From positions 1 through 23,966 of the IMG/VR virus record IMGVR_UViG_3300044546_000041: a stretch of DNA of 23,966 nt; one strand, given 5' to 3'. Position numbers and translations under genes: made by a program. The stretch's first letter is position 1. Each line of letters begins with the position of its first letter. The DNA is from a virus. A model generated the notes under the pieces. That model had not been told where the DNA came from and did no database searches. It was given only the letters and a program-made list of their open reading frames with translations. Shown piece after piece: positions 15,398-22,518 of this stretch.

Positions 15398-17643
15398 TAT
15401 TGGACTCCTTGTGGCATTGGTTGTTGGGGTTGCATTGGTTGTTGCATTTGTTGGGGTTGAATTGGCTCTAAAGCTACATCTCTAGGAGGCATAGGAATAT
15501 TGGTTTGAAGCTCTCCAGTTAAAGGATTGGCTTCATGCGCTATATCACTAGCAGCTTCTTTTGCATAAGCAAATTGCTCATCATTTCTACGCTCAATTTC
15601 AGCTTCCAGTTGTCTTGTGTCAAGATTAGCAATAAGTAGCTTAACAATTGCATCAATTTCTGTCTTGTTTTGGCTAGTGATAGACCTAGTATTTTGGTCA
15701 TTGACCTTAACTTCTGCCATTGTCTGAGTGTTATAGGCTCTAGCAGTAGTTTCCATAAGTGTGCGCTTAGTATGAGCTTCTTCCTTGGCTTGTTGCATTG
15801 TTGCGCCATATTTAATATCCATTCCCAATACTTGAATCTGTTGTTGCAACTGTTGGATCGTTTGTTGAGATTGAGCCAATTGCATTTGAACTTGAGGAGG
15901 AATGTCTGATTTCTCGTCAATCTGAGCTAATGGATTAGATGCTGCAAGTCTGTCGGCAATAATCTCAGCGCCTGGGAAGTCCATGTTACGGAAGATTAAA
16001 TCACCAGCAGTTGCCATTAAGTTAGGATCGGCAGCTAGTAAAGTCATCATGTTTTCAACAGCTTCTGTTCTCTTGGTTGAGAAGCCAGGCCCTGTATCCA
16101 TAACCACATCATAGCGACCAACAGACACATCATTAAGGATTTTCTCAATACCTTCTTCATCCGTTACTCGTTGATTTAAAGTAACAATCTCAGGCTTTTC
16201 ATCAGCTCCAATAATTCGCATTACACGCTCTGTATCGTAAATATTTGGAATTAGATCAAGAATGATGCGACCACAATAGGCAATAGAGCGAGTCAGATTG
16301 TCGTAATAATGGAAGTTCACCATATCAACTTGTTGTTGCTGACCAGCTAATGCTTTACCTGAAATGTTTCCTTGTGGGAGCTGACTAGGATCATAGATGC
16401 CTACGACAGTCATTAAGTCTGCACTCATTCCTTGAGTTGCTGCAATAACTCCAGCAGGAGGAGGCTCAGGCTGTAAACGAGTAGGAGGTTGAGCTACTCT
16501 GCCTTCACTATCTGTTTGCTTATAACGCAATACAGGCATAGCTTTGATGTTAGCTTGATTCCACTCTTGCTCATGTCCTTCGTCTTGACCTTCAGCAAGT
16601 AACCACTTGGCTTTAGGAGCTAAAGCGACAGATTCTGTCAAAGCTGTAGTCCAGTAGTTATACATACGCTGTGGATCTTTTGCCATTCTGACCAAGCCAA
16701 ACTTCTTATGCTTGGCATCAATAATGCAAGACTGACCATAGACAGGAATAATTGGAATGTATTTACCAGCCCAATCTCCTTCTTCAAGCACTTGCATAGC
16801 TGTTACTTTGCACCATTTAATTTGTTTCTTGTAGGTATCTCTACGCTCAATAATGGTAATTCCAGCATCTGCTAATGCTTGTTCGCTAGGCATTTCGTCT
16901 TGATAAACACTTGTTCCATCTGACAATAAAACAAGTTTTGTAGGAGTTTTAACTGTGTAAAAGTATTCAGCAATCCGAACATCTTCCTTTGTTACCCATT
17001 CTGCATCCGAATCACCAGTTCCTCTGCTATTAAAGCCTTGACCATCATCTTTGTCAGGATACATAGCTTTAAAAGTCTTTTTGCTTACTACAGTAGTAAT
17101 TAAACAACGCTCTGCATCCGAGCCATCAGGTAACTGTGAATTAGGATCAAAATAGACTGTAAAAGGATTGTCGATTGGTCTAATGTAGATTTCTTGGTCA
17201 AAGGAATCATCAGAGATGTAATCGGTCATTACTCGGAAGTAACCCCAACCCATCTTAACTGCGTATTCAACTGCCGTATCGTATGCGACATCAGCAGAGG
17301 ATTGATATTCAATGTGTCGGCAAACACCACTAAGAATCTCAGCTAACTTAGCATCTGCCTCATTGTTCATGCCTTGCACTTTAATGCGAGGTCTTTGTTG
17401 TCTGATTTGGTTACAGATTTGACGAACATAAGCATCAACCTTATTAATCGTCAAGCAAGGTCTAGACTCTAGAACTCGGCTATTTTGCACATCTACTGGC
17501 CATTGATCTCCAGCGCAAAACCTTACATCATCAAGAGCTTCAGCTCGATTGTTAGAGTCGGTATCGTTACAAAGATTTAGAAACTTCTTAGCTTCATTGA
17601 TACGACTATCTTCGCTTGAATCTTGATCTTGATAATCTGCCAT
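15397..17643 (-). CDS. Portal protein, P22-like
   Basis: The 748-aa product (P22 portal 725 aa) forms the dodecameric vertex through which DNA is packaged. Family-type segments include ARFCAGDQWP-like DVRFCAGDQWP, RPCLTINKVDAYVRQICNQI, RQQRPRIKVQ, YAVKMGWGYFRV, DNPFTVYFDP, and GYDVV-like SVGRYDVVMDTGPGFSTKR. Gln-rich helices (crown/barrel-type) follow, and the tail is Q/M/P-rich (QPQQMQQPMQPQQPMPQG). A TTG at 17658 would add 5 residues. I prefer the ATG at 17643, just after the terL stop. It lies between terL and the head-assembly genes. Confidence 0.9.
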   Translation of the reverse strand: MADYQDQDSSEDSRINEAKKFLNLCNDTDSNNRAEALDDVRFCAGDQWPVDVQNSRVLESRPCLTINKVDAYVRQICNQIRQQRPRIKVQGMNNEADAKLAEILSGVCRHIEYQSSADVAYDTAVEYAVKMGWGYFRVMTDYISDDSFDQEIYIRPIDNPFTVYFDPNSQLPDGSDAERCLITTVVSKKTFKAMYPDKDDGQGFNSRGTGDSDAEWVTKEDVRIAEYFYTVKTPTKLVLLSDGTSVYQDEMPSEQALADAGITIIERRDTYKKQIKWCKVTAMQVLEEGDWAGKYIPIIPVYGQSCIIDAKHKKFGLVRMAKDPQRMYNYWTTALTESVALAPKAKWLLAEGQDEGHEQEWNQANIKAMPVLRYKQTDSEGRVAQPPTRLQPEPPPAGVIAATQGMSADLMTVVGIYDPSQLPQGNISGKALAGQQQQVDMVNFHYYDNLTRSIAYCGRIILDLIPNIYDTERVMRIIGADEKPEIVTLNQRVTDEEGIEKILNDVSVGRYDVVMDTGPGFSTKRTEAVENMMTLLAADPNLMATAGDLIFRNMDFPGAEIIADRLAASNPLAQIDEKSDIPPQVQMQLAQSQQTIQQLQQQIQVLGMDIKYGATMQQAKEEAHTKRTLMETTARAYNTQTMAEVKVNDQNTRSITSQNKTEIDAIVKLLIANLDTRQLEAEIERRNDEQFAYAKEAASDIAHEANPLTGELQTNIPMPPRDVALEPIQPQQMQQPMQPQQPMPQGVQ

Positions 17644-17645
17644 AT

Positions 17646-18932
17646 TTATCCCATCCAACTGCCACCCAAGGCATAATTTTGTTTAACTGGTTGCCTTTTC
17701 TTAGGCTCATTTACCATCAATCCAATATACCTCCATGCATCTGCACCATGACTGTAGATGTTATGGAGTGGCTTTTGGCTAAAAGTTCCATGTTCATCAA
17801 CATCATAGCGATAATGTCTTAAACAGTTTAAACCTTCTTCTGTATTTTTTCTATCAAAATAACATCTTGGGAATATTGTTCTTGCAGCATTGATTGAGTC
17901 TGTAATTGGAACTCGGTCAAGGATCTGAACTTTCAATCCTGTCGCTCTAACTATTTCCTCAATCGACTTTCCTGTTCCTAATGATTTGGCAGCAGCATCA
18001 TGTGGTAGCCAAATAGTGTCATAAATGTATCCAAATGTTTGCATTAGGCTTAGATAGTGCTGAATAGTCTTTTGGTTATCTTCGAAGTAACGCAATACTC
18101 GGATCTCAAAACCCACAAATTGTACGATCCAAGCAGCCGTATTATCTGCCCAACCAAGGTCAAAAATAATATGACATGGTTTGGAAGGATCATAGGGAAC
18201 ATTGGTAATTCGGTTCTCAAGCTCTGCTTGTTCCATCTCTTTACCAAAGATAGCGCCATCAACTGTATTTCTTGTTGAGCCTTCCCACACATTGTTATAG
18301 GCAGATAAATCCCTAGATTTAAGCGATAAGCGTTCTAGATTAAGGGTTTCAGGAAACCAAGGATTGTCATTCCAATTAACTTTTACAACTATTGATCTTT
18401 CAGGAGGATTCTCCACAAATCGTTTCCAAGTATCGTCAGACTGCAACTCAGGATTAAAACTTACCCATATTTCTGAGTCTTGTTTACGGATCGTTGGGAT
18501 AAGAACATTCCAACTGTTAGCCGATACGCTTTGTGCTTCCTCAACCCAACAGATGTCTATTCCTTCTATACTTTTAACATTATTTGTATTGTTTTTGACA
18601 CCAGCAAAAATAAACTCAGTTCCGTTAATGCCTTTAATTGAAGTTTGAGTAATCTCATAGAAGGACTCCATGTTCAACTCATATATTTGATCTGACAAGA
18701 GCTTGTGAACTGAATCCCTAATGCTAGTCTGAAATTCCCTAGCGCATAGGATACGCAAAGGTTGTTTAGTACCTTTAGCTAACAGCGCTCTAGAAAAACA
18801 CCATGATTTTGCGCCACCTCTACCGCCAAAAAATATGCGATACCGCATTTTCTCAGGTTGAAATAGTGCTTCAAATTTCTTAGGAAACCTTATCCTAGAA
18901 ACTGCATCCTTAATCTTCTGACTTGTTTCCAT
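17646..18932 (-). CDS. terL: Terminase large subunit
   Basis: The 428-aa packaging ATPase/nuclease has a Walker A FFGGRGGAKSW (34-44), a Walker B with catalytic acids IDICWVEEA (125-133), and a coupling motif SFNP (158-161). Its RNase H-like nuclease acids are in IIFDLGWAD (D258), LPHDAA (D312) and SHGADAW (D398). It matches the compact terminase-3/PBSX-type subfamily in length and order. I use the ATG at 18932 rather than the TTG at 18935. It overlaps terS by 23 nt. Together with TerS and portal it fills the procapsid. Confidence 0.93.
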   Translation of the reverse strand: METSQKIKDAVSRIRFPKKFEALFQPEKMRYRIFFGGRGGAKSWCFSRALLAKGTKQPLRILCAREFQTSIRDSVHKLLSDQIYELNMESFYEITQTSIKGINGTEFIFAGVKNNTNNVKSIEGIDICWVEEAQSVSANSWNVLIPTIRKQDSEIWVSFNPELQSDDTWKRFVENPPERSIVVKVNWNDNPWFPETLNLERLSLKSRDLSAYNNVWEGSTRNTVDGAIFGKEMEQAELENRITNVPYDPSKPCHIIFDLGWADNTAAWIVQFVGFEIRVLRYFEDNQKTIQHYLSLMQTFGYIYDTIWLPHDAAAKSLGTGKSIEEIVRATGLKVQILDRVPITDSINAARTIFPRCYFDRKNTEEGLNCLRHYRYDVDEHGTFSQKPLHNIYSHGADAWRYIGLMVNEPKKRQPVKQNYALGGSWMG

Positions 18933-19413
18933 CAAACTCTAAGGCATTTGTTGGCTCTGCATCAATAAACATGATCTCCACGCTCTTGAGCAATGGAGCG
19001 CCTTCAGCTCCAGTTAGCTCCTGTCTAATGCGCTCTGAATACTTTTTAGGAAATCTTGCTGCCATTGATCTAGACCATAGACCAACATTCAGCTTATCCC
19101 CATCTTTATGCTCTACAAGGTAGGCTTGAGCGTGTTCTTCCCACCAAATCAGCTCTTTAACCTTTGCTTCTTCCAAGGCATGAAAAAATTCTTCGTATTC
19201 ATCTCTCCAATTGCATAAGGTTCTGTAAGTGATTCCCAATGCTCCTGAAATCTGTTCTAAGGATTTACCCTTAGCTCCTAGCTCTATAGCCTTTAAGCAA
19301 TAAGAAGGATCGTATGCACTAGGTCTGCCAACAGGATTAGCAGAAACAACTCCTCCTTCTACATTTGCAGTAAAAGTTTCTTTAATAGGAGTTGCTTGCA
19401 TTAACTGAGTCAT
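18910..19413 (-). CDS. terS: Terminase small subunit
   Basis: The 167-aa product has an N-terminal DNA-binding part: VGRPSAYDPSYCLKAIELGA (28-47) leading to a helix-turn-helix, SLEQISGALGITYRTLCNWR (51-70). A helical oligomerisation region (75-130) follows, then an acidic C-terminus (DAEPTNALEFDGNKSED). This is the layout of small terminase subunits that recognise the packaging site. It starts at a TAATG junction with the 68-aa gene and precedes terL. TerS binding sites are often in or near this gene; I see no obvious pac repeat. Confidence 0.87.
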   Translation of the reverse strand: MTQLMQATPIKETFTANVEGGVVSANPVGRPSAYDPSYCLKAIELGAKGKSLEQISGALGITYRTLCNWRDEYEEFFHALEEAKVKELIWWEEHAQAYLVEHKDGDKLNVGLWSRSMAARFPKKYSERIRQELTGAEGAPLLKSVEIMFIDAEPTNALEFDGNKSED

Positions 19414-19619
19414 TAGGATTCTTCAGTAGTCTTTTCGGTATTCTCTACCAATTCCTGAGCTTTTGCATCAGCTTCAGCTTGCATGATTGCATGAGCTTGT
19501 GGAATAGCTTGGATTTTGATCTTCTCAATAACAGGAGCAACCAAAGCGTATTCCCCTTTAGATAACGCTGCCAAGATAAACTCTACTTCTTGGATTGTTA
19601 GGTCTTTTAAGGTAATCAT
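19413..19619 (-). CDS. Hypothetical helical protein upstream of terS (68 aa)
   Basis: This 68-aa protein starts with ITLKDLTIQEVEFILAALSK and is predicted helical throughout, ending in an acidic E/T-rich tail. I use the ATG at 19619, which overlaps the previous stop as TAATG. A TTG four codons earlier is less likely. The gene is joined to terS by another TAATG. I do not recognise a family. The tight coupling suggests a packaging-related accessory. Confidence 0.62.
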   Translation of the reverse strand: MITLKDLTIQEVEFILAALSKGEYALVAPVIEKIKIQAIPQAHAIMQAEADAKAQELVENTEKTTEES

Positions 19620-19897
19620 TAGCAATTCCAATTCTTTAATGATGCTTTAGCTCTTTCGGCAGGCCCTTTAGCTTTTTTGACAACTCCTTCCATCCTTGCA
19701 CAGAAAGAGGCTTTTCTACCCTTGTCTTTCTCTGTCTTAGGATTTGGTGCAGGAGGCTTTAAATTGGCATTGTTCTTAGCGTTGTATTCAGCTCGACCTT
19801 TAGCTGTCATTCCAGCTCCCTTGTCTGTAGGATTGTAGGTCTTGTCTTTTCCTGTCGTTTTACGAGGAATTGGCTTGTCATGTTTTTTGGTTGCCAT
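19619..19897 (-). CDS. Lysine-rich conserved phage protein (92 aa), MTAKGRAEYNAK family
   Basis: This 92-aa basic protein contains MTAKGRAEYNAKNNANLKPP (30-49), APNPKTEKDKGRKASFCARM (50-69) and an ending of RAKASLKNWNC (82-92). It is a small family I have seen in many phage genomes near packaging genes, with conserved SFCARM and W-N-C ends (I recall it as DUF6321). The strong basic charge suggests nucleic-acid or DNA-packaging association, but no function is established. It starts 2 nt after the upstream gene's stop. Confidence 0.75.
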   Translation of the reverse strand: MATKKHDKPIPRKTTGKDKTYNPTDKGAGMTAKGRAEYNAKNNANLKPPAPNPKTEKDKGRKASFCARMEGVVKKAKGPAERAKASLKNWNC

Positions 19898-19899
19898 AA

Positions 19900-20160
19900 T
19901 TACACTTTCTTAGCAGTTTTAGCAGATTGTTTAAAAGCTGCTGCTGTAGGAGCGCCTTTAGATCCTACTTTACGCATCCTTTCAACTGGTTTGCCTTCTG
20001 CTTTTTGTCTTTCTATGCGTTCCTGCTTTTTATGAATATTGGCATAAAGTCCGTTTTTAGTAGCCATTTCCTGTTCCTTTCGTCTATGTTGCTTCCAAAT
20101 TTGGTCAAAAATAACCGATACGACAACTCCAAAAGCGAATATTGCAATAATCTCAAACAT
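19900..20160 (-). CDS. Membrane-anchored/basic small protein with likely internal start (86 aa; 55-aa short form)
   Basis: The 86-aa frame begins with ATG at 20160 (8-nt overlap with the GroES gene). One hydrophobic segment FEIIAIFAFGVVVSVIF (2-18) is followed by a positive stretch KQHRRK, suggesting one membrane pass. From Met32 the same frame reads MATKNGLYANIHKKQERIER and ends with GAPTAAAFKQSAKTAKK. I recognise this as a small basic phage protein normally found alone. The internal ATG at 20067 has AAAGGA 7 nt upstream, a better ribosome site than at 20160. So either two products share one frame or a membrane segment has fused to the basic protein. An ATG at 20187 is possible but weaker. 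Confidence 0.7.
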   Translation of the reverse strand: MFEIIAIFAFGVVVSVIFDQIWKQHRRKEQEMATKNGLYANIHKKQERIERQKAEGKPVERMRKVGSKGAPTAAAFKQSAKTAKKV

Positions 20161-20455
20161 GAGCTTTCTCTTGTATGAAACAGACATCTTGCCAACTCAT
20201 TACTAGGTAACGCTCACCATCTTCTGTGTATTCAAAGTATTTTAGATATTCTTCAGTTCCCATAGTTCCATAACGAACAAAATCACCTACAGCTATAGGC
20301 ATTTCCTGTCTGCGACCCTTAATGAACTTACCTTCGCCAACAGCTACGACAGTTCCCATATTCGCTTGCTCATACATTACAACTTCAATAATGGAGCTTT
20401 TGAGCCTTTCTTGAGGCTTTACAACGATCTTATCGCCAAGTGGTTTAAGTTTCAT
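20153..20455 (-). CDS. GroES-like co-chaperonin
   Basis: This 100-aa protein has Cpn10 layout: KPLGDKIVVKPQE (4-16), a mobile-loop-like stretch (about 16-32, including SSIIEVVMYEQ), MGTVVAVGEG (33-42), the roof/turn region MPIAVGDFVRYG (52-63), and the final strand YLVMSWQDVCFI (83-94). It should form a heptameric lid on the host GroEL. Phage GroES analogues such as T4 gp31 help fold large capsid proteins. No GroEL partner is in the window. It shares 11 nt with the preceding gene and lies upstream of the terminase genes, so it is placed to act on head proteins. Confidence 0.85.
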   Translation of the reverse strand: MKLKPLGDKIVVKPQERLKSSIIEVVMYEQANMGTVVAVGEGKFIKGRRQEMPIAVGDFVRYGTMGTEEYLKYFEYTEDGERYLVMSWQDVCFIQEKAHV

Positions 20456-20729
20456 CTTTAACCTTTCTTGGTCTGCCTTTTGGCTTAGGCGCTACAAAGG
20501 AAGCATCTTCCATGAGCTTTTTGCGTTTTTCGATTGCGACAATCTCCATGTCTTGAACCATTGTTTCAAAGACAGGATTTGGAGGAACAATGACAAATTC
20601 ACCACACCATTCCGAACCATGTCGGTTTTGGTAAGTAGGAAATCGTCTGCATAAACCCATTAAATCATTTTCTTGATAAAGAAAATATATACAGGAATTA
20701 CAACCATCTTTAGAATTTATATCAGCCAT
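20445..20729 (-). CDS. Cys-rich protein with AT-hook-like tail (94 aa)
   Basis: The N-terminal half has spaced cysteines in GCNSCIYF (9-16), GLCRRFPTYQ (25-34) and SEWCGEFV (39-46). This is a C-x2-C ... C-R-R-x-P ... W-C-G-E-F pattern common in small phage proteins and consistent with a Zn or Fe-S site. The middle is helical. The C-terminus PKPKGRPRKVK (81-91) contains a GRP core flanked by Lys/Arg, like an AT-hook that binds AT-rich minor groove. The ATG at 20729 has GGAG 7 nt upstream. It is the first gene after the hairpin at 20761. The cofactor and the role are unknown. Confidence 0.7.
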   Translation of the reverse strand: MADINSKDGCNSCIYFLYQENDLMGLCRRFPTYQNRHGSEWCGEFVIVPPNPVFETMVQDMEIVAIEKRKKLMEDASFVAPKPKGRPRKVKDET

Positions 20730-20760
20730 CCAACATCTCCGAGTTGTTGCTTGGTTAGAG

Positions 20761-20788
20761 ATCCCCTAGAACCTTCACGCTAGGGGAT
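20761..20788 (+). terminator. Strong hairpin, terminator-like in the plus orientation
   Basis: ATCCCCTAG (20761-20769) and CTAGGGGAT (20780-20788) form a perfect 9-bp stem with a 10-nt loop, lying 8 nt from the stop of the 69-aa gene. The T-rich stretch TTTCGCTTTTT follows on the plus strand only. In the leftward direction the hairpin is followed by CTCTAACC without a U-run. It is either a plus-strand terminator or a leftward RNA-processing/stability hairpin. Confidence 0.6.
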
Positions 20789-20796
20789 TTCGCTTT

Positions 20797-21006
20797 TTAA
20801 CAGCCACGCTTATGTGTGTAGCAAACACCAGCAGTTTTGCCTGTATTAAATAACTTATCACTACCACAAGCATCTTCTTTGCCCATAGCTACACCACCAG
20901 TTTTACGCTCCATACGCTCACCAGTTTTGTCAGATGAGGTTGCTTTAGCTGGAGCTTTAGCGCCAGTAACTGAAGGAATACCAGTCATAGAATCCATTTT
21001 GCCCAT
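20797..21006 (-). CDS. Small Gly/Lys-rich protein (69 aa), unknown
   Basis: This 69-aa basic protein has a strong AGGAG ribosome site. It opens with MGKMDSMTGIPSVTGAK, has a charged middle (SDKTGERMERKTGG) and ends with two Cys in DACGSDKLFNTGKTAGVCYTHKRGC (three Cys: C47, C62, C69). It is likely unstructured or metal/disulphide-stabilised. I do not recognise an assigned function. It stands between the nuclease cluster and the hairpin and ends that block. Confidence 0.68.
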   Translation of the reverse strand: MGKMDSMTGIPSVTGAKAPAKATSSDKTGERMERKTGGVAMGKEDACGSDKLFNTGKTAGVCYTHKRGC

Positions 21007-21048
21007 GTTTTTCTCCTATAGAAATTTGATGACAGGCTTTATTTTCGC

Positions 21049-21339
21049 TTAACTGCAATGGTTGTCAAGCATTTTTACTAAGCGTATTGCACCATCAACA
21101 TCATTAATTCTAACAACTGTTGATCCTCTCCAGTTCATCATAAACAGTTCTTGAGTGGGAGTGTATTTACTTTTTTCGTTTTGTTTAATTTCAACTAAAC
21201 AAGTAATTTTATTTTTACCAACAACTAAATCAGGAAAACCTCCTGCGACTCTGCTGGTATCAAATACAGAACAACCTAACTGTCGTAAGGTTTTGACAAT
21301 TTCTGAATGGTTATTGTCAGTTCTCTTTGCGTAACTCAA
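21049..21339 (-). CDS. VRR-NUC/PD-(D/E)XK-type nuclease (96 aa), TTG start
   Basis: The 96-aa protein matches the minimal phage VRR-NUC core: helix with E13 in HSEIVKTLRQLGC, GGFPDLVVG (33-41, D37), CLVEIKQ (47-53, E50-x-K52) and YTPTQELF (59-66, Gln63), which together make the PD-(D/E)XK active-site layout. Such stand-alone domains cut branched or flap DNA, like Holliday-junction resolvases. The start is TTG at 21339: a stop lies directly before it, no ATG follows near the conserved part, and AAAGGA sits 5 nt upstream. It overlaps the Ref-like gene by 23 nt. Confidence 0.8.
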   Translation of the reverse strand: MSYAKRTDNNHSEIVKTLRQLGCSVFDTSRVAGGFPDLVVGKNKITCLVEIKQNEKSKYTPTQELFMMNWRGSTVVRINDVDGAIRLVKMLDNHCS

Positions 21340-21613
21340 TTAATTCCTTTGTTTTTTCTAATAAATCTTCTTCACTCATTCCCCAATACTTAGCAAAGCC
21401 TTTATGTCCTAAAGTATGTACCGAGTTATCTCCAAGCCTGTGATGCCACATACAGAGTGGTATTGCATCCGAGTTGCTACGCTTTTGACCAAAGCGCCTT
21501 ATGTGATGGATCTCAACTGGTGAATCGTCTATGTCTTTAACTTCCTTCTGTCTGCACAAAATACATCCAAGCCTAGCGAGTTGAGCGTATTTTTGTCTTT
21601 CAGATTTATTCAT
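21317..21613 (-). CDS. Ref-like HNH nuclease (98 aa)
   Basis: The 98-aa protein has CILC (17-20), VEIHHIRR (33-40), IPLCMWHHRLGDNSVHTLGH (51-70) and KGFAKYWG (71-78). This His/Cys set is the pattern of the C-terminal nuclease domain of the P1 Ref family (RecA-dependent nuclease) and related HNH proteins. P1 Ref is 186 aa with a basic N-terminal arm; here only the catalytic domain is present. Ref cuts DNA at RecA-formed D-loops. Whether this short form needs RecA is unknown. TAATG joins it to the preceding nuclease-like gene. Confidence 0.82.
   Translation of the reverse strand: MNKSERQKYAQLARLGCILCRQKEVKDIDDSPVEIHHIRRFGQKRSNSDAIPLCMWHHRLGDNSVHTLGHKGFAKYWGMSEEDLLEKTKELIELRKEN
21345..21350 (-). 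promoter_or_regulatory. Ribosome-binding site that decides the TTG start at 21339
   Basis: AAAGGA on the minus strand, 5 nt before TTG, lies inside the end of the Ref-like gene. It supports a rare TTG start for the VRR-NUC-like nuclease. Confidence 0.65.
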
Positions 21614-22041
21614 TAAAAAGGTTCTGTTAAATCCACATATTCAAACAAATGTTTAGGAACATCATAGTAAAGCTCATGCTTCGTATCATCTTTCATTTCC
21701 CAAAATGGAAAAGCTAAAACTGCATTTCCCTTAATCCAATAAGCATGAGTCATGTTTTGCGTAAGCGCAAAGAACAAAGTCTTAGGCGCTTCAAGCATAT
21801 GCTTTTTGCGAACAGGAACATGAATTGTGGGAAAAGGACAGGTTGGATACCAAGACCTTACTTCTACTTCAGCAAATCCTATTCTTTTTCCATTTCTTCC
21901 CAAAATTAAATCAGTTCCATAAATATCAGGATTATCTTTAGAATCCATTCCCCATTTCATCTTAACCCAAGCAGATACAGCTTTACGAGCTGGAGGATCG
22001 TATTGGTCATGTAGAACTTGGTCAAACTTCTTAATCTGCAT
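21613..22041 (-). CDS. PD-(D/E)XK-like putative nuclease (142 aa)
   Basis: The 142-aa protein contains NPDIYGTDLILGRNGKRIGF (37-56) and FAEVEVRSW (57-65): a possible active-site Asp (D44) followed by E58-x-E60 in a beta hairpin, then FPTIHVPVRKKHM (70-82), like the 'D ... EVEVK ... FP...hiP.RK' phage family. I infer a restriction-endonuclease-like fold. The usual Lys of ExK is replaced by Glu, so activity is uncertain. I use the ATG at 22041; a TTG at 22056 would extend it by 5 residues. It is first of three consecutive nuclease-type genes. Confidence 0.65.
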   Translation of the reverse strand: MQIKKFDQVLHDQYDPPARKAVSAWVKMKWGMDSKDNPDIYGTDLILGRNGKRIGFAEVEVRSWYPTCPFPTIHVPVRKKHMLEAPKTLFFALTQNMTHAYWIKGNAVLAFPFWEMKDDTKHELYYDVPKHLFEYVDLTEPF

Positions 22042-22186
22042 GAGATATATCTTCAAGTTTTAAGGCAGCTTCCACAAGCTCATTTGCAATTTGTTTTAAC
22101 GCATCTTTATTTTGTGCAATTGCAGCGTTGTAGTAAGCATCTAAAAGTCTTTTTGCATCTAAAAATGGTTGGCTAAAATCTATCAT
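22031..22186 (-). CDS. Short helical protein (51 aa)
   Basis: A 51-codon frame starts with ATG at 22186 in a TAATG junction with the upstream gene and ends with TAA at 22031, overlapping the next gene's ATG by 11 nt. The product is amphipathic and helical: IDFSQPFLDAKRLLDAYYNA (2-21), then ALKQIANELVEAALKLED. Codon use and junctions match neighbours and it fills an otherwise empty gap. I do not recognise a family. Confidence 0.65.
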   Translation of the reverse strand: MIDFSQPFLDAKRLLDAYYNAAIAQNKDALKQIANELVEAALKLEDISHAD

Positions 22187-22518
22187 TAAATATTCCCCTG
22201 TCTGCGATTGCTACTCAAAGTTCTCCAAATATCAATAATTCGGATCTCATGGTTTCGCTCATTGTCAATTTGCTTAAAATTCTTGAGCGCTTCAGTCCAC
22301 GCTTTGACAGCTTTAGCGTAAGTTTCGCTAGATTTGGCTATAGCTGTTCTTTCGGCAACTGTTCCTTCAGCAAGCAAAAAGGCATGACTTTCAGCTTGTT
22401 TCAAACCTTCCTCAAGGTATTTAAGCTCCCCATACCATCTAGCATGATTCTCGTCAGACATAGACAGCTTGATTAAGGCTTCCTCAATTCGGTTCTCATT
22501 TAATTGATCTAAGTTCAT
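22186..22518 (-). CDS. Conserved phage protein, coiled-coil (110 aa)
   Basis: The protein is predicted mostly helical: IEEALIKLSMSDENHARWYG near the start, then LEEGLKQAESHAFLLAEGTV (45-64), AERTAIAKSSETYAKAVKAW and a C-terminal IIDIWRTLSSNRRQG. The 'A...EGTVAER...A...s..y ... WR...S.+R.G' pattern recurs in small phage early proteins of unknown role. Two ATGs exist. The one at 22518 makes an ATGA overlap with the previous stop and has AAGGAG at 7 nt, so I prefer it to 22524. Confidence 0.68.
   Translation of the reverse strand: MNLDQLNENRIEEALIKLSMSDENHARWYGELKYLEEGLKQAESHAFLLAEGTVAERTAIAKSSETYAKAVKAWTEALKNFKQIDNERNHEIRIIDIWRTLSSNRRQGNI

Noticed and set aside
20013-20195. 60-codon minus-strand frame overlapping the small membrane/basic gene
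   Set aside because: It lacks a ribosome site and a recognisable product; the other frame carries the recognisable YANIH protein.
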